From DATMGU01 sp035555315 (GTDB lineage Bacteria > Pseudomonadota > Alphaproteobacteria > ATCC43930 > CGMCC-115725), in the NCBI GenBank assembly GCA_035555315.1, contig DATMGU010000098.1:1-23723 (forward strand): a stretch of DNA of 23,723 bases, in the 5' to 3' direction. The notes beneath the pieces were generated by a model, which was given only the letters and a program-made list of their open reading frames with translations, searched no databases and was not told where the DNA came from. The translations under genes were made by a program, and so were the position numbers. The stretch's first letter is position 1. Each line of letters starts with the position of its first letter. This document shows, piece after piece, positions 8,174-15,474 of the stretch.

Positions 8174-8623
8174 ATGTCAAAACTTAACGACGTTCCCTTC
8201 GAGACGACGCTGCTGGTGCGCGATACCTGCCTTTGCCTGCATGTGCAGCGCGCGGCGCGGGCCTTGGCGCGCCGCTTCGACGAGGCGCTGCGCCCGCTGG
8301 GCCTCACGAACGGCCAGTTTTCGCTGCTGATGTCGCTCAATCGGCCGCGACCGCCGAGCATGGGATCGGTCGCGTCTCTCCTCGCCGTGGATCGCACGAC
8401 GCTTACCGCCGCGCTAAAGCCGTTGGAGCGCCGCGGCCTTGTCGAGGTGGTGGCCGATGCGACGGACAGGCGCAGCCGTCTGATGACGCTGACACCGGCG
8501 GGGCGAACCCTGCTGGCGAGCGCCGTGCCCATTTGGGCGCACACACATGGGACGGTCGAAGGTCTTCTCCCCGGGGCCGATCCCGACCGCTTTCGGCGGG
8601 ACCTCCAGGCGATGATGTCCTGA
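8174..8623 (+). CDS. MarR-family transcriptional regulator
   Basis: 149 aa, normal for MarR. The winged helix-turn-helix spans about residues 44-112: LTNGQFSLLMSL, then the recognition region MGSVASLLAVDRTTLTAALKPLERRGLV, and the wing DATDRRSRLMTLTPAG. A CLC pair at residues 20-22 lies in helix 1, near where thiol-sensing MarR proteins such as OhrR carry their reactive Cys, so redox or electrophile sensing is possible but unproven. It is divergent from the DUF899-VOC pair with a palindrome between them and probably represses both. No strong ribosome-binding site precedes ATG 8174. Confidence 0.92.
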   Translation: MSKLNDVPFETTLLVRDTCLCLHVQRAARALARRFDEALRPLGLTNGQFSLLMSLNRPRPPSMGSVASLLAVDRTTLTAALKPLERRGLVEVVADATDRRSRLMTLTPAGRTLLASAVPIWAHTHGTVEGLLPGADPDRFRRDLQAMMS

Positions 8624-8668
8624 GAAACCGTTCGCCGAGGGTGTGGCGTACCCATCAAACTCAAAGGT

Positions 8669-8686
8669 GTGCTAGATGACTAGCAC
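8669..8686. promoter_or_regulatory. Perfect inverted repeat upstream of the HEPN-like gene
   Basis: GTGCTAG (8669-8675) and CTAGCAC (8680-8686) flank the 4-base centre ATGA, followed by another CTAG at 8688 (GCTAGA). It lies 48 bases before the ATG of the HEPN-like gene and 45 bases after marR. There is no U-run, so a DNA-binding operator is more likely than a terminator. Such CTAG-rich palindromes occur in front of toxin-antitoxin genes, but no antitoxin is encoded here. Confidence 0.5.
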
Positions 8687-8734
8687 GCTAGACGCCCCTT
8701 GGCGGGGTGGAGCCGAATATGGAGTTTTTGGGAC

Positions 8735-9529
8735 ATGCGAGCATGGGATGGCGCGCGCTTTACTCACGTGCTGACCATGGTTACTGCGCTCGGGCAGGCT
8801 CTAAAAGAAGCGCAAATTGATGGCCGTGCTTGCAACATTGGCGGTGTCGATCGGGAGAACTTCATCGCGGGGGCTGACTTTATCCAGCATCTCGGCGAGG
8901 ACCATGATTTCCCTGTTTTAGGTCACGCCGCTTCTGACCTTGGCGTCATACTGAAGATGCTTCCACAAACTGAAATTATTACGCTCGACAGCACTGCCCA
9001 GCATCAATTGGCGCCGAGAGTGGATCATCTTTTGCGAACGGCAGAAAGCTCGTTGCGTGGGCGCGCAATGTTCGCCCTATCTATGAAGGGCCATCGGCTC
9101 TTTACGACAACCGAGCCTCTGTTCGGGCAAGAGGTGTTCGATAAATTCAATGGTGCGGCGCGAGACATAGCTGAATCTGGCAAGTGTCTCGCGGCGGCAA
9201 GGAGCAAGGCGGCGGTCTTTCATCTTATGCTCGCGATGGAACTCACCGTCCGCGCATTGGCAAATAAGCTTGGGGCAACCGCAGTCGATAGGAATGGTCG
9301 CTTTTTGACTTGGCTCGTCATTCTTCAAAATATGAAGGGTAAAATTGACCCGATGACCAATCCCGCCGAGAAGTCGGCTTGGTCCGAAGTCCGCGCCTTG
9401 CTCGATAGCGTCGCCCACGCTTGGCGGAACCCCACCATGCATCCGGCAGATGCCTACACCGAGGAAGAAGCCGATGCGATATTCGAATCGGTCAAGGCGT
9501 TCATGCGCCGTTTGGCTCCGATGGTTTAG
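8735..9529 (+). CDS. Unrecognised protein with C-terminal HEPN-like domain
   Basis: 264 aa from ATG 8735, preceded by GGAG at 8721-8724; a TTG at 8699 would add 12 residues. The N-terminal 130 or so residues match no family I know. The C-terminal part looks like a HEPN four-helix domain: a helix with a conserved Glu (HLMLAMELTVRALANKLG, about 163-180), a loop, then a helix ending in RNPTMH (R231 to H236). That is the R-x4-H form with a polar residue after Arg seen in catalytic HEPN ribonucleases. YTEEEADAIFESVKAFMRRL completes the domain. Base composition is visibly less G+C-rich than the neighbours, and an IS remnant follows directly, both suggesting transfer. An RNase or defence role is inferred only. 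Confidence 0.7.
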   Translation: MRAWDGARFTHVLTMVTALGQALKEAQIDGRACNIGGVDRENFIAGADFIQHLGEDHDFPVLGHAASDLGVILKMLPQTEIITLDSTAQHQLAPRVDHLLRTAESSLRGRAMFALSMKGHRLFTTTEPLFGQEVFDKFNGAARDIAESGKCLAAARSKAAVFHLMLAMELTVRALANKLGATAVDRNGRFLTWLVILQNMKGKIDPMTNPAEKSAWSEVRALLDSVAHAWRNPTMHPADAYTEEEADAIFESVKAFMRRLAPMV

Positions 9530-9534
9530 GGTGT

Positions 9535-9677
9535 CGAAGCGGCGACCTTGGCGGCGAGACGCTACGCTCAGGCCACCGCAGTGCGGGCAGATTGGGCCTT
9601 TTGGCCAGACCCGCGCCTCGACGTAGGCATAGGTGGCGCGTTCGTTGTGGAAGCGCGGGGGCTGAGAGAACTGACAT
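9535..9677 (-). pseudogene. Remnant of an IS1595-type transposase (N-terminus only, frameshifted)
   Basis: Reading the minus strand, AAGGAG precedes an ATG at 9677 that encodes MSVLSAP, the usual start of IS1595-group transposases. After the run of five Cs the frame breaks; one base over, it continues RFHNERATYAYVEARVW, then PKGPICPHCGG, the N-terminal zinc-ribbon half of this family. The similarity fades after CPHCGG and ends near 9535, next to the stop of the HEPN-like gene, so the catalytic domain is gone. The 80 bases right of the ATG (to about 9760, GGGTGGCGGA on the minus strand) are probably the old left end of the IS. Non-functional. Confidence 0.75.
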
Positions 9678-9765
9678 GCTTGTAACTCCTTATGGCGCTT
9701 ACCGTATTGCGCTATTCGGGTACGGAAAGTACAATAACACGTCTCCGAGTTCCGCCACCCAGGCC

Positions 9766-10113
9766 CTACAGGATACCCAGCACCGCTTCCGCCGGCCGGC
9801 ACAACCGTACGCCCTTCGGCGTCGCCACGATCGGCCGGTTGATCAGGATGGGATGCGCCAGCATCTGGTCGATCAGCTCGTCATCCGTCCATTTCGGGTC
9901 GGCGAGACCCAGCTCCGCATAAGGCGTGCCCTTGTCGCGCAGCAGCGCGCGCACCGGGATGCCCATGGCGCCGATCAGCTCGACCAGCCGGGCGCGGCTC
10001 GGCGGGTGTTTCAGGTATTCGATGACGACCGGCTCCTCGCCGCCTTGGCGGATCAGGGCAAGGGTGTTGCGCGACGTGCCGCAGGACGGGTTGTGATAGA
10101 TCGTGACGGTCAT
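9766..10113 (-). CDS. arsC: Glutaredoxin-type arsenate reductase ArsC (short C-terminus)
   Basis: 115 aa. The catalytic Cys is in YHNPSCGTSRNT (about residue 11), and the Arg positions used by ArsC are present: LLRDKGTPYAELGL, LINRPIV and VRLCRP. It would reduce arsenate to arsenite with glutathione and glutaredoxin; related short proteins (YfgD type) have less certain substrates. The protein stops at AEAVLGIL, about 20-25 residues earlier than classical ArsC, and the IS1595 remnant begins a few bases beyond the stop. It may have lost its tail to that insertion or simply be a short-form member. ATG at 10113 overlaps the GNAT stop (ATGA). No arsB, arsH or arsR is nearby. Confidence 0.88.
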   Translation of the reverse strand: MTVTIYHNPSCGTSRNTLALIRQGGEEPVVIEYLKHPPSRARLVELIGAMGIPVRALLRDKGTPYAELGLADPKWTDDELIDQMLAHPILINRPIVATPKGVRLCRPAEAVLGIL

Positions 10114-10739
10114 GGCGAAGCCTTGGTGATAAGGGAAGCTGGGGCGATAGGGGAAGCCGAGGCGACGGAGACGGCTTGCCGGCTGAATAGCAGGATCGGC
10201 TGGCCCTTGAGGAGCAGGCGATTGGCCTCCTGAAAGCCGGTTTTACGGGCGACCCGGATCGATGGCAGGTTGTCCGGACGAATCAGGCAGACCGTCTGCG
10301 TCGCCGGCAGATGCCGGTCGCCCCAGGCGAGGACGGCGCGCACCGCCTCGGTCGCGTAGCCCCGGCCTTGAGCGCGCGGGGCGAGGACCCAGCCGAGTTC
10401 GGGCACATCGAGGGCGGGGGTGATGTCCCGCTTGAAATCGGCGAAACCCAGCTCGCCGACGAACGCGCCGCCGGCCTTCTCGTCGATCGCCCAATAGCCG
10501 AACCCGAGCAGCGACCAATGGCCGACATAGCGCAGCAGACGGGCCCAGACATCGTCGCGCGCGAAGGGTTTGCCGCCGATGAAGCGGGTCACCTCGGCAT
10601 CCCCCCACATCGCGGCGCAGGCATCGAGATCCGCCGCCCGATGGCCGCGCAGCACGAGCCGCTCCGTTTCGATGGTGGGAACCTCGCCGGCCTTATAATC
10701 CTGGAACACCAAGCACCTTGTCATCGTTGTTGTAGGCAT
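10110..10739 (-). CDS. GNAT-family N-acetyltransferase (RimJ/RimL-like)
   Basis: 209 aa acetyl-CoA dependent acetyltransferase. The fold is recognisable from TIETERLVLRGHRAADLDA (22-40), the acetyl-CoA loop RAQGRGYATEA (122-132) and NLPSIRVARKTGF (157-169). The closest type is the RimJ/RimL group, whose members acetylate ribosomal proteins, antibiotics or small amines; the substrate here is unknown. The last 20 or so residues (SVASASPIAPASLITKASP) lie beyond the fold and come from an 18-bp tandem duplication. The start is taken at ATG 10739; ATG 10724 is an alternative. It is translationally coupled to arsC. Confidence 0.87.
   Translation of the reverse strand: MPTTTMTRCLVFQDYKAGEVPTIETERLVLRGHRAADLDACAAMWGDAEVTRFIGGKPFARDDVWARLLRYVGHWSLLGFGYWAIDEKAGGAFVGELGFADFKRDITPALDVPELGWVLAPRAQGRGYATEAVRAVLAWGDRHLPATQTVCLIRPDNLPSIRVARKTGFQEANRLLLKGQPILLFSRQAVSVASASPIAPASLITKASP
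10128..10163. repeat. Imperfect 18-bp tandem duplication at the 3' end of the GNAT gene
   Basis: Units 10128-10145 (GATAAGGGAAGCTGGGGC) and 10146-10163 (GATAGGGGAAGCCGAGGC) differ at three positions. They encode the Ala/Ser/Pro-rich C-terminal tail of the acetyltransferase and keep the frame. Confidence 0.75.
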
Positions 10740-10934
10740 GTCTCCCGACCGTAGCGCATCTTCATCAAAGCTTCACGCCGCTCTGGCGGTGAAATCCTCT
10801 AAACGCTACCGTCCTGTGACGACCACAGCCGCTACCGGCGCGGATCCCTTCAATTCCCCTTAGGTCAGATGCCTCCGATCACTTCCCTTGCCGACCCTCT
10901 CGCCGGTCCGATGCTTCGCGGGGGAGGGGCTTAG

Positions 10935-11987
10935 ATGGCGCGGGTGCCGCCGGTCATCCTCGTCTCGACGGTCGTTGTCGATCTGCCACCGCCCGATCCG
11001 GCCGTGCTGGCGGAAGCCCAGGCCGTTCCGGCGACCACGGCCGAGCATCTTCGCCTGGCGTCCGGGCTTGCCTGCCTCTCGGCGATCGAGGTCCGGCCGC
11101 CGCCGGCGCCCCGGCCGCTCGGCCCTGTGGTCCGGGTGGCCGCCTGGAACGCCGAACGCTGCAAATACGCGACGGCGTCGGCCGCCCTGCTGGCGGCGAC
11201 CGAGAGCGACATCATCCTGCTGTCCGAAGTCGATGTCGGCATGGCGCGATCAGGCAACCGCCATACCGTCGCCGATCTCGCCGACGCGCTGGGCATGGGC
11301 TACGCCTATGGGGTGGAGTTCGTCGAGCTGGGGCTGGGCGATACCCGCGAACGGGCCTTGCATGCGGGGGAGGTCAACACCGTCGGCTTCCACGGCAATG
11401 CGATCCTGTCGCGCGCGCCGATCGACGCGCTGTGCCTCATCCGCCTGGATGATGGCGGCGTGTGGTTCAGCGGCATGACCAGCGACCAGCGCCGGCTCGG
11501 CTGGCGCATGGCGATCGCCGCCAGGATCGGCACCCCGAATTCGGCCCCGGGCGCCATGGTCGCGGTCACGCTGCATCTCGAAAGCCATAGCCACCCCGCC
11601 GACCGGGCGATGCAGATCGAGCGGCTGATCGCCGAGATCGACCGGTTCGCCGAGGGCCTACCGGTCGTGATCGCCGGCGATTGCAACACCACGGCGCTGC
11701 CGGCGGATGACGAGGGCGATGACGGCTGGTTCACCGACCCGGACGGCTGGGAACCGCTGTTCAGGCTGCTGCGCCGGGCCGGCTATGAATGGATCGACGC
11801 CAATACATCCGACGTTACCCAACGCACGCGACCCGACGGCTCGCCACCGCCGCCGTTCCGCCGGATCGATTGGTGCTTCACCCGCGGGTTTATCGCCGGC
11901 GAGGCCCGCACCATACCGGCGGTGGACGCCGGCGGTTCGGCGATTTCCGATCACGAGGCGATCTCGGCGACAGTTGCCGTTGGTTGA
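10935..11987 (+). CDS. Endonuclease/exonuclease/phosphatase-family protein
   Basis: 350 aa metal-dependent phosphodiesterase fold. All core motifs are present: WNAE (71-74), SEVD (97-100), GNAILSR (154-160), HLESH (214-218), GDCN (248-251), RRIDW (309-313) and the catalytic SDH (338-340). The family cuts DNA, RNA, phospholipid or phosphoinositide phosphate esters; the substrate cannot be told from sequence. No signal peptide is convincing; the first 60 residues are Pro/Ala-rich and outside the domain. ATG 10935 is preceded by GGGGAGG. The SIMPL-domain gene follows after 27 bases, probably in one operon. Confidence 0.88.
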   Translation: MARVPPVILVSTVVVDLPPPDPAVLAEAQAVPATTAEHLRLASGLACLSAIEVRPPPAPRPLGPVVRVAAWNAERCKYATASAALLAATESDIILLSEVDVGMARSGNRHTVADLADALGMGYAYGVEFVELGLGDTRERALHAGEVNTVGFHGNAILSRAPIDALCLIRLDDGGVWFSGMTSDQRRLGWRMAIAARIGTPNSAPGAMVAVTLHLESHSHPADRAMQIERLIAEIDRFAEGLPVVIAGDCNTTALPADDEGDDGWFTDPDGWEPLFRLLRRAGYEWIDANTSDVTQRTRPDGSPPPPFRRIDWCFTRGFIAGEARTIPAVDAGGSAISDHEAISATVAVG

Positions 11988-12014
11988 TCGCGTCCCTGGG
12001 GGAGGAGAAGCGCC

Positions 12015-12773
12015 GTGTCAGCCAATCGGTCCCAGCCCCGCATATGCATTGGCCTAACCCTCGCGGCTGCCTTGCTGGCGATCGCCATGGCGACACCGGC
12101 CGGTGCGGCGGATCCGCAACCGGACGCGGTGCTGAGCGGGGGCGGGCTTACCGTGCTGCATCTGAGCGAGCGGGCCGATCGGCAGCTCAAGGCCGATCGG
12201 TTGCAGGCGACGCTGCGCGTCGATGCGAGCGGGGCCGATGCGACCGTCGTTCAGGGACAGATCAACCAGGCGATGGCCGCGGCGCTCGTCAAGGCCAAGG
12301 CGGCGACGGGTGTCACGGTGGAAACCGGCGGTTACACCGTCTATGAGGACCGGTCGCCGACCGCGCCGGCGCAGTGGCGCGGCAGCCAATCCATGACCAT
12401 CGGCGGCGGCGACACCGCCGCCGTTCTGACCCTTGCCGGCATCCTGCAGAATGACGGCCTGGCGATCTCCGGCATGGCCTTCGATCTCGCCCCGGAGACG
12501 GCGCGGACCGTCGAGGATGACATGACCGACGTGGCACTCGGTCGGCTCAGAAAGCGGGCGGACCGGATCGCCGCCACCCTCGATCTCGGCGTGGTCCGCA
12601 TCCGGGACATCCATGTCGGCAACGCCAATGATGCGCAGCCGCGACCGATGCCGATGCTGGCCCGCATGGCCGCCTCGTCGCCGATCGTCGCCCCCAGCGC
12701 CGAAGCCAGCATGGTGACGGTACAGGTAACGGTGGATGCGGAGTTCCTGCTCGGCGCGCGCCCGGCTCGTTGA
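12015..12773 (+). CDS. Exported SIMPL-domain (DUF541) protein
   Basis: 252 aa. A signal peptide is visible (hydrophobic residues 12-26, cleavage near PAGA-AD, about 31-32), so the protein is periplasmic or outer-membrane associated. The mature part matches the SIMPL family: a GLTVLHLSERADRQLKADRLQ start, a TGGYTVYEDRS strand, and a C-terminal MVTVQVTVDAEFLL strand. Family members have been linked to oxidative stress and envelope functions but no reaction is known. The start is GTG 12015 with GGAGGAG just upstream (12001-12007). It shares a probable operon with the phosphodiesterase gene. Confidence 0.86.
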   Translation: MSANRSQPRICIGLTLAAALLAIAMATPAGAADPQPDAVLSGGGLTVLHLSERADRQLKADRLQATLRVDASGADATVVQGQINQAMAAALVKAKAATGVTVETGGYTVYEDRSPTAPAQWRGSQSMTIGGGDTAAVLTLAGILQNDGLAISGMAFDLAPETARTVEDDMTDVALGRLRKRADRIAATLDLGVVRIRDIHVGNANDAQPRPMPMLARMAASSPIVAPSAEASMVTVQVTVDAEFLLGARPAR

Positions 12774-13045
12774 CCGACGCGCTTTGACGGATTGGTGCCG
12801 CTTTTTTCGGCATCGGGTGGCCGATGGCTCAGGATCCAGCCACGCCCGCTCCTTGGTGTTTACTTAACTTCTGAAGATTATTTTTAAATCTTTTAAAATC
12901 AATATAGTACGACTCTTTCCTAAACTGATTTCTGCGCCGAATCCGCCGCACGGCTTACGCGCGGCGGGAGGTCGATTGCGACATAACGCATGCCTGTGTT
13001 AGCGTCTTTGCGTTTGACGGGGGTCAAGAGAGTATGTCGGGCGGA
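12774..13045. other. Long intergenic region upstream of the aap operon
   Basis: No convincing gene. Near the left end is a weak hairpin, TGCCG (12796-12800) and CGGCA (12808-12812). A markedly AT-rich stretch at about 12857-12915 stands out in this G+C-rich window and contains AATCAA-TATA-GTA (12897-12909), which fits the IHF consensus WATCAANNNNTTR at 12 of 13 positions. IHF commonly bends DNA between NtrC-type activator sites and sigma-54 promoters, so this is consistent with the promoter at 13046, although about 140 bases away. No NtrC palindrome was found by eye. Confidence 0.45.
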
Positions 13046-13061
13046 TGGCACATGGCTTGCT
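13046..13061 (+). promoter_or_regulatory. Candidate sigma-54 (-24/-12) promoter of the aap operon
   Basis: TGGCAC-ATGGC-TTGCT matches the RpoN consensus TGGCACG-N4-TTGCW except for A at the seventh position. The -12 GC is at 13059-13060, so transcription should start near 13072, giving aapJ a leader of about 73 bases. Aap operons in rhizobia are known to respond to the Ntr nitrogen system, which agrees with this site. The liv promoter at 5615-5630 carries the same element with the same deviation. Confidence 0.78.
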
Positions 13062-13144
13062 CATGGACAGTCCGATCGCATGCTCGACGCGGATTGGCGT
13101 CCCAACAACAAGACCGTCGTATCTTAACAGGGCAGGAAGTCTCT

Positions 13145-14167
13145 ATGAAAAAAGTAAGTACCATCGCTGCTGCCGCCATTCTCAGCCTGGCAGCGGCGAC
13201 CGCGGCGCAGGCCGGCCCGACGCTCGACAAGATCAAGAGCGCCGGCGTGCTGACCTGTGGCGTATCCACGGGCGTCGCGGGCTTCTCGCTCGCCGACAGC
13301 CAGGGCAAGTTCACCGGTATCGACGTGGATATCTGCCGGGCGATCGCCGCCGCCGTGCTGGGCGATGCGACCAAGGTGAAGTTCGTACCGCTCAGTGCCC
13401 AGCAGCGTTTCACCGCCCTGCAATCGGGCGAGGTCGATATCCTGTCGCGCAACACCACCTGGACGCTGCAGCGCGACGGGTCGCTGGGTTTCGAATTCGC
13501 GCCCGTCGTATTCTATGACGGCCAGGGCTTCATGGTCGCCAAGAAGCTGGGCGTGAAAAGCGCCAAGGAACTGTCCGGCGCCACGGTCTGCGTACAGCCC
13601 GGCACCACGACCGAATTGAACCTCGCGGACTTCTTCCGCAGCAATAAGCTCGATCTGAAGCCGGTGGTCATCGAAAGCCAGGACGAGGTCGAGAACTCGT
13701 TCTTCACCGGCCGCTGCGATGCCTATACGACCGACAGCTCGGCGCTGGCCAGCGCCCGCGTCACCAAGGCATCGGTGCCGGATGATTTCGTGATCCTGCC
13801 CGAGCGTATCTCGAAGGAGCCGCTGGCTCCCGCGGTCCGCAAGGGTGATGACGAGTTCTACGATGTCGTCCGCTGGTCGGTATTCGCGTTGTTCCAGTCG
13901 GAGGAAAAGGGCATTTCATCGAAGACCGTCGATGAGGCCCTGAAGAGCGACGACCCGGATGTGAAGCGCTTCCTGGGCGTCACCCCCGGCAACGGCAAGT
14001 CGATCGGTATCGACGAGAAATGGGCCTACAACATCATCAAGCAGGTCGGCAATTACGGCGAGGTCTATGACCGTAACGTCGGCGTGGGCAGCCCGCTGAA
14101 GCTGGAGCGTGGTCTGAACGATCTGTGGACCAAGGGTGGTCTGATGTATTCGCCGCCGGCCCGCTAA
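13145..14167 (+). CDS. aapJ: General L-amino-acid periplasmic binding protein AapJ
   Basis: 340 aa, the usual AapJ length. The signal peptide runs to AQA at residues 21-23, giving a periplasmic protein. It has the type II binding-protein fold with family motifs LDKIKSAGVLTCGVSTG, FTGIDVDICRAIAAAVLGD, VDILSRNTTWTLQRD and a C-terminal AYNIIKQVGNYGEVYDRN. AapJ binds a wide range of L-amino acids and feeds them to AapQMP. ATG 13145 was chosen because it begins the signal peptide and has AGGAAG just upstream; an in-frame ATG at 13034 would lie inside the sigma-54 promoter region. First gene of the operon. Confidence 0.96.
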   Translation: MKKVSTIAAAAILSLAAATAAQAGPTLDKIKSAGVLTCGVSTGVAGFSLADSQGKFTGIDVDICRAIAAAVLGDATKVKFVPLSAQQRFTALQSGEVDILSRNTTWTLQRDGSLGFEFAPVVFYDGQGFMVAKKLGVKSAKELSGATVCVQPGTTTELNLADFFRSNKLDLKPVVIESQDEVENSFFTGRCDAYTTDSSALASARVTKASVPDDFVILPERISKEPLAPAVRKGDDEFYDVVRWSVFALFQSEEKGISSKTVDEALKSDDPDVKRFLGVTPGNGKSIGIDEKWAYNIIKQVGNYGEVYDRNVGVGSPLKLERGLNDLWTKGGLMYSPPAR

Positions 14168-14194
14168 GCGGCGCCACAAAGCGACCTGATACGG

Positions 14195-14231
14195 CGGCGG
14201 GAGGCTTCGGCCCAACCTTGACCTCCCGCCG
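14195..14231 (+). terminator. Intercistronic stem-loop between aapJ and aapQ
   Basis: CGGCGGGAGG (14195-14204) and CCTCCCGCCG (14222-14231) form a perfect 10-bp G+C-rich stem around a 17-base loop, in the 103-base gap after aapJ. There is no U-run. Such structures often protect the binding-protein message from 3' decay or reduce read-through, so that binding protein exceeds permease. The right arm also contains CCTCCC, complementary to a Shine-Dalgarno sequence. The role is inferred from position. Confidence 0.7.
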
Positions 14232-14270
14232 ATTTCCACCCGACACCGTTTAGAGAAAGTTGCGCGTGCA

Positions 14271-15470
14271 ATGGCGCTTCAGGAAGCTTCAGGATCCGGC
14301 GGCACCGTCCTCCGCCCTACCAAACCGCCATTCTGGAACGACCCAGTGGTTCGCGGGGTGATTTTTCAAATCGTCCTGATCGCCTGTGTCGTCGGTCTGG
14401 TTGGCTTTCTCGTCCATAACACGCTGTCGAATTTGGCGAGCCGGTCGATCGCGACGGGCTTCGGCTTCCTGCAAAAGGAGGCCGGTTTCGATGTCGGCGA
14501 ATCGATCATCCCCTATACGCCGGCGGACAATTACGGACGCGCGCTTCTGGTGGGGCTGCTCAACACCCTGAAGCTCGCGGTCTGCGGCATCGTGTTGTGC
14601 ACGATTCTCGGCACCCTGGTCGGCATCGCCCGGTTATCGACCAACTGGCTGATCTCGAAGCTCGCCAAGGTCTATATCGAGATCACCCGCAACATACCGT
14701 TGCTGCTGCAGCTGTTCTTCTGGATCACGATGGTCCGGCTGGCACCCAGCCCGCGCGACGCGGTCGAACTGCTGCCCGGCGTCTATGTGATGAATCGCGG
14801 TGTGCTGATGCCGTTTCCGGAGCCGGATCCGCTGCATACCTATATTTACATCACCTTCCTGGTCGGCGTGATCGCGACCTTCGCGGTCGCCCGCTGGGCG
14901 AAGCAGCGACAAATGGCGACCGGTCAGCAATTCCCGACTTTCTGGGCCGGTCTCGGTCTGATCGTGGGGTTGCCGCTGGCGGTCTTCTTCATCGTCGGTG
15001 CGCCCTTGGTGCTCGACGTGCCGAAGCTGCAGGGGTTCAATTTCCGGGGCGGCGTCGGCTTGACCCCCGAATTCGTGGCGATGCTGGTCGGGCTGGTCGT
15101 CTATACCGGCGGCTTCATCGCCGAGATCGTGCGCAGCGGCATCCTGGCCGTGAGCAACGGTCAATCCGAGGCGGCTTCCGCGCTCGGGCTGCGCCGGGGC
15201 GTGACCCTGCGCAAGATCGTCCTGCCGCAAGCGCTGCGCGTCATCATCCCGCCGATGACCAGCCAGTATTTGAACATCGTCAAGAATTCCAGCCTGGCGG
15301 TCGCGGTCGGCTATTTCGACCTGGTCTCGGCGGCGAATACGACGATCAATCAAACCGGTCAGGCGGTCGAAGGCATCGCCATCATCATGGCGGTGTACCT
15401 GACGATCAGCCTGGGCATCTCGCTCGGCATGAACGTGTACAACGGCCGCATGGCCCTGAAGGAACGGTGA
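14271..15470 (+). CDS. aapQ: General L-amino-acid ABC transporter permease AapQ
   Basis: 399 aa inner-membrane permease of the polar amino-acid uptake family. It has an N-terminal helix (about 29-48), several further helices, and the cytoplasmic EAA loop EAASALGLRRGVTLRKIVLPQA (from residue 300), which contacts the ATPase. The NTLKLAVCGIVLCTILG region and NIPLLLQLFFW are typical of the HisM/GlnP superfamily. The long central insertion between helices (about residues 160-260) is characteristic of AapQ compared with ordinary 220-aa permeases. It pairs with AapM. ATG 14271 has GAGAAAG about 11 bases upstream. Confidence 0.95.
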   Translation: MALQEASGSGGTVLRPTKPPFWNDPVVRGVIFQIVLIACVVGLVGFLVHNTLSNLASRSIATGFGFLQKEAGFDVGESIIPYTPADNYGRALLVGLLNTLKLAVCGIVLCTILGTLVGIARLSTNWLISKLAKVYIEITRNIPLLLQLFFWITMVRLAPSPRDAVELLPGVYVMNRGVLMPFPEPDPLHTYIYITFLVGVIATFAVARWAKQRQMATGQQFPTFWAGLGLIVGLPLAVFFIVGAPLVLDVPKLQGFNFRGGVGLTPEFVAMLVGLVVYTGGFIAEIVRSGILAVSNGQSEAASALGLRRGVTLRKIVLPQALRVIIPPMTSQYLNIVKNSSLAVAVGYFDLVSAANTTINQTGQAVEGIAIIMAVYLTISLGISLGMNVYNGRMALKER

Positions 15471-15474
15471 TCCC

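Noticed and set aside
9077..9802. A 241-codon minus-strand open frame across the HEPN-like gene and IS remnant
   Set aside because: Only the part at about 9535-9670 has meaning (decayed transposase N-terminus); the remainder is the reverse of the HEPN-like gene.
10772..10793. Imperfect hairpin TTCACGCC/GGCGGTGAA between GNAT and phosphodiesterase genes
   Set aside because: The stem has a bulge and is short, with no U-run; it is in a divergent promoter region where a terminator is not expected.
12903..12908. TATAGT as a sigma-70 -10 element for aapJ
   Set aside because: No suitable -35 hexamer lies 16-18 bases upstream, and a near-consensus sigma-54 promoter is much closer to the gene.
13034..13144. 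Upstream in-frame ATG adding 37 residues to AapJ
   Set aside because: It would place the signal peptide internally and the start within the sigma-54 promoter; the ATG at 13145 has a ribosome-binding site and begins a good signal peptide.
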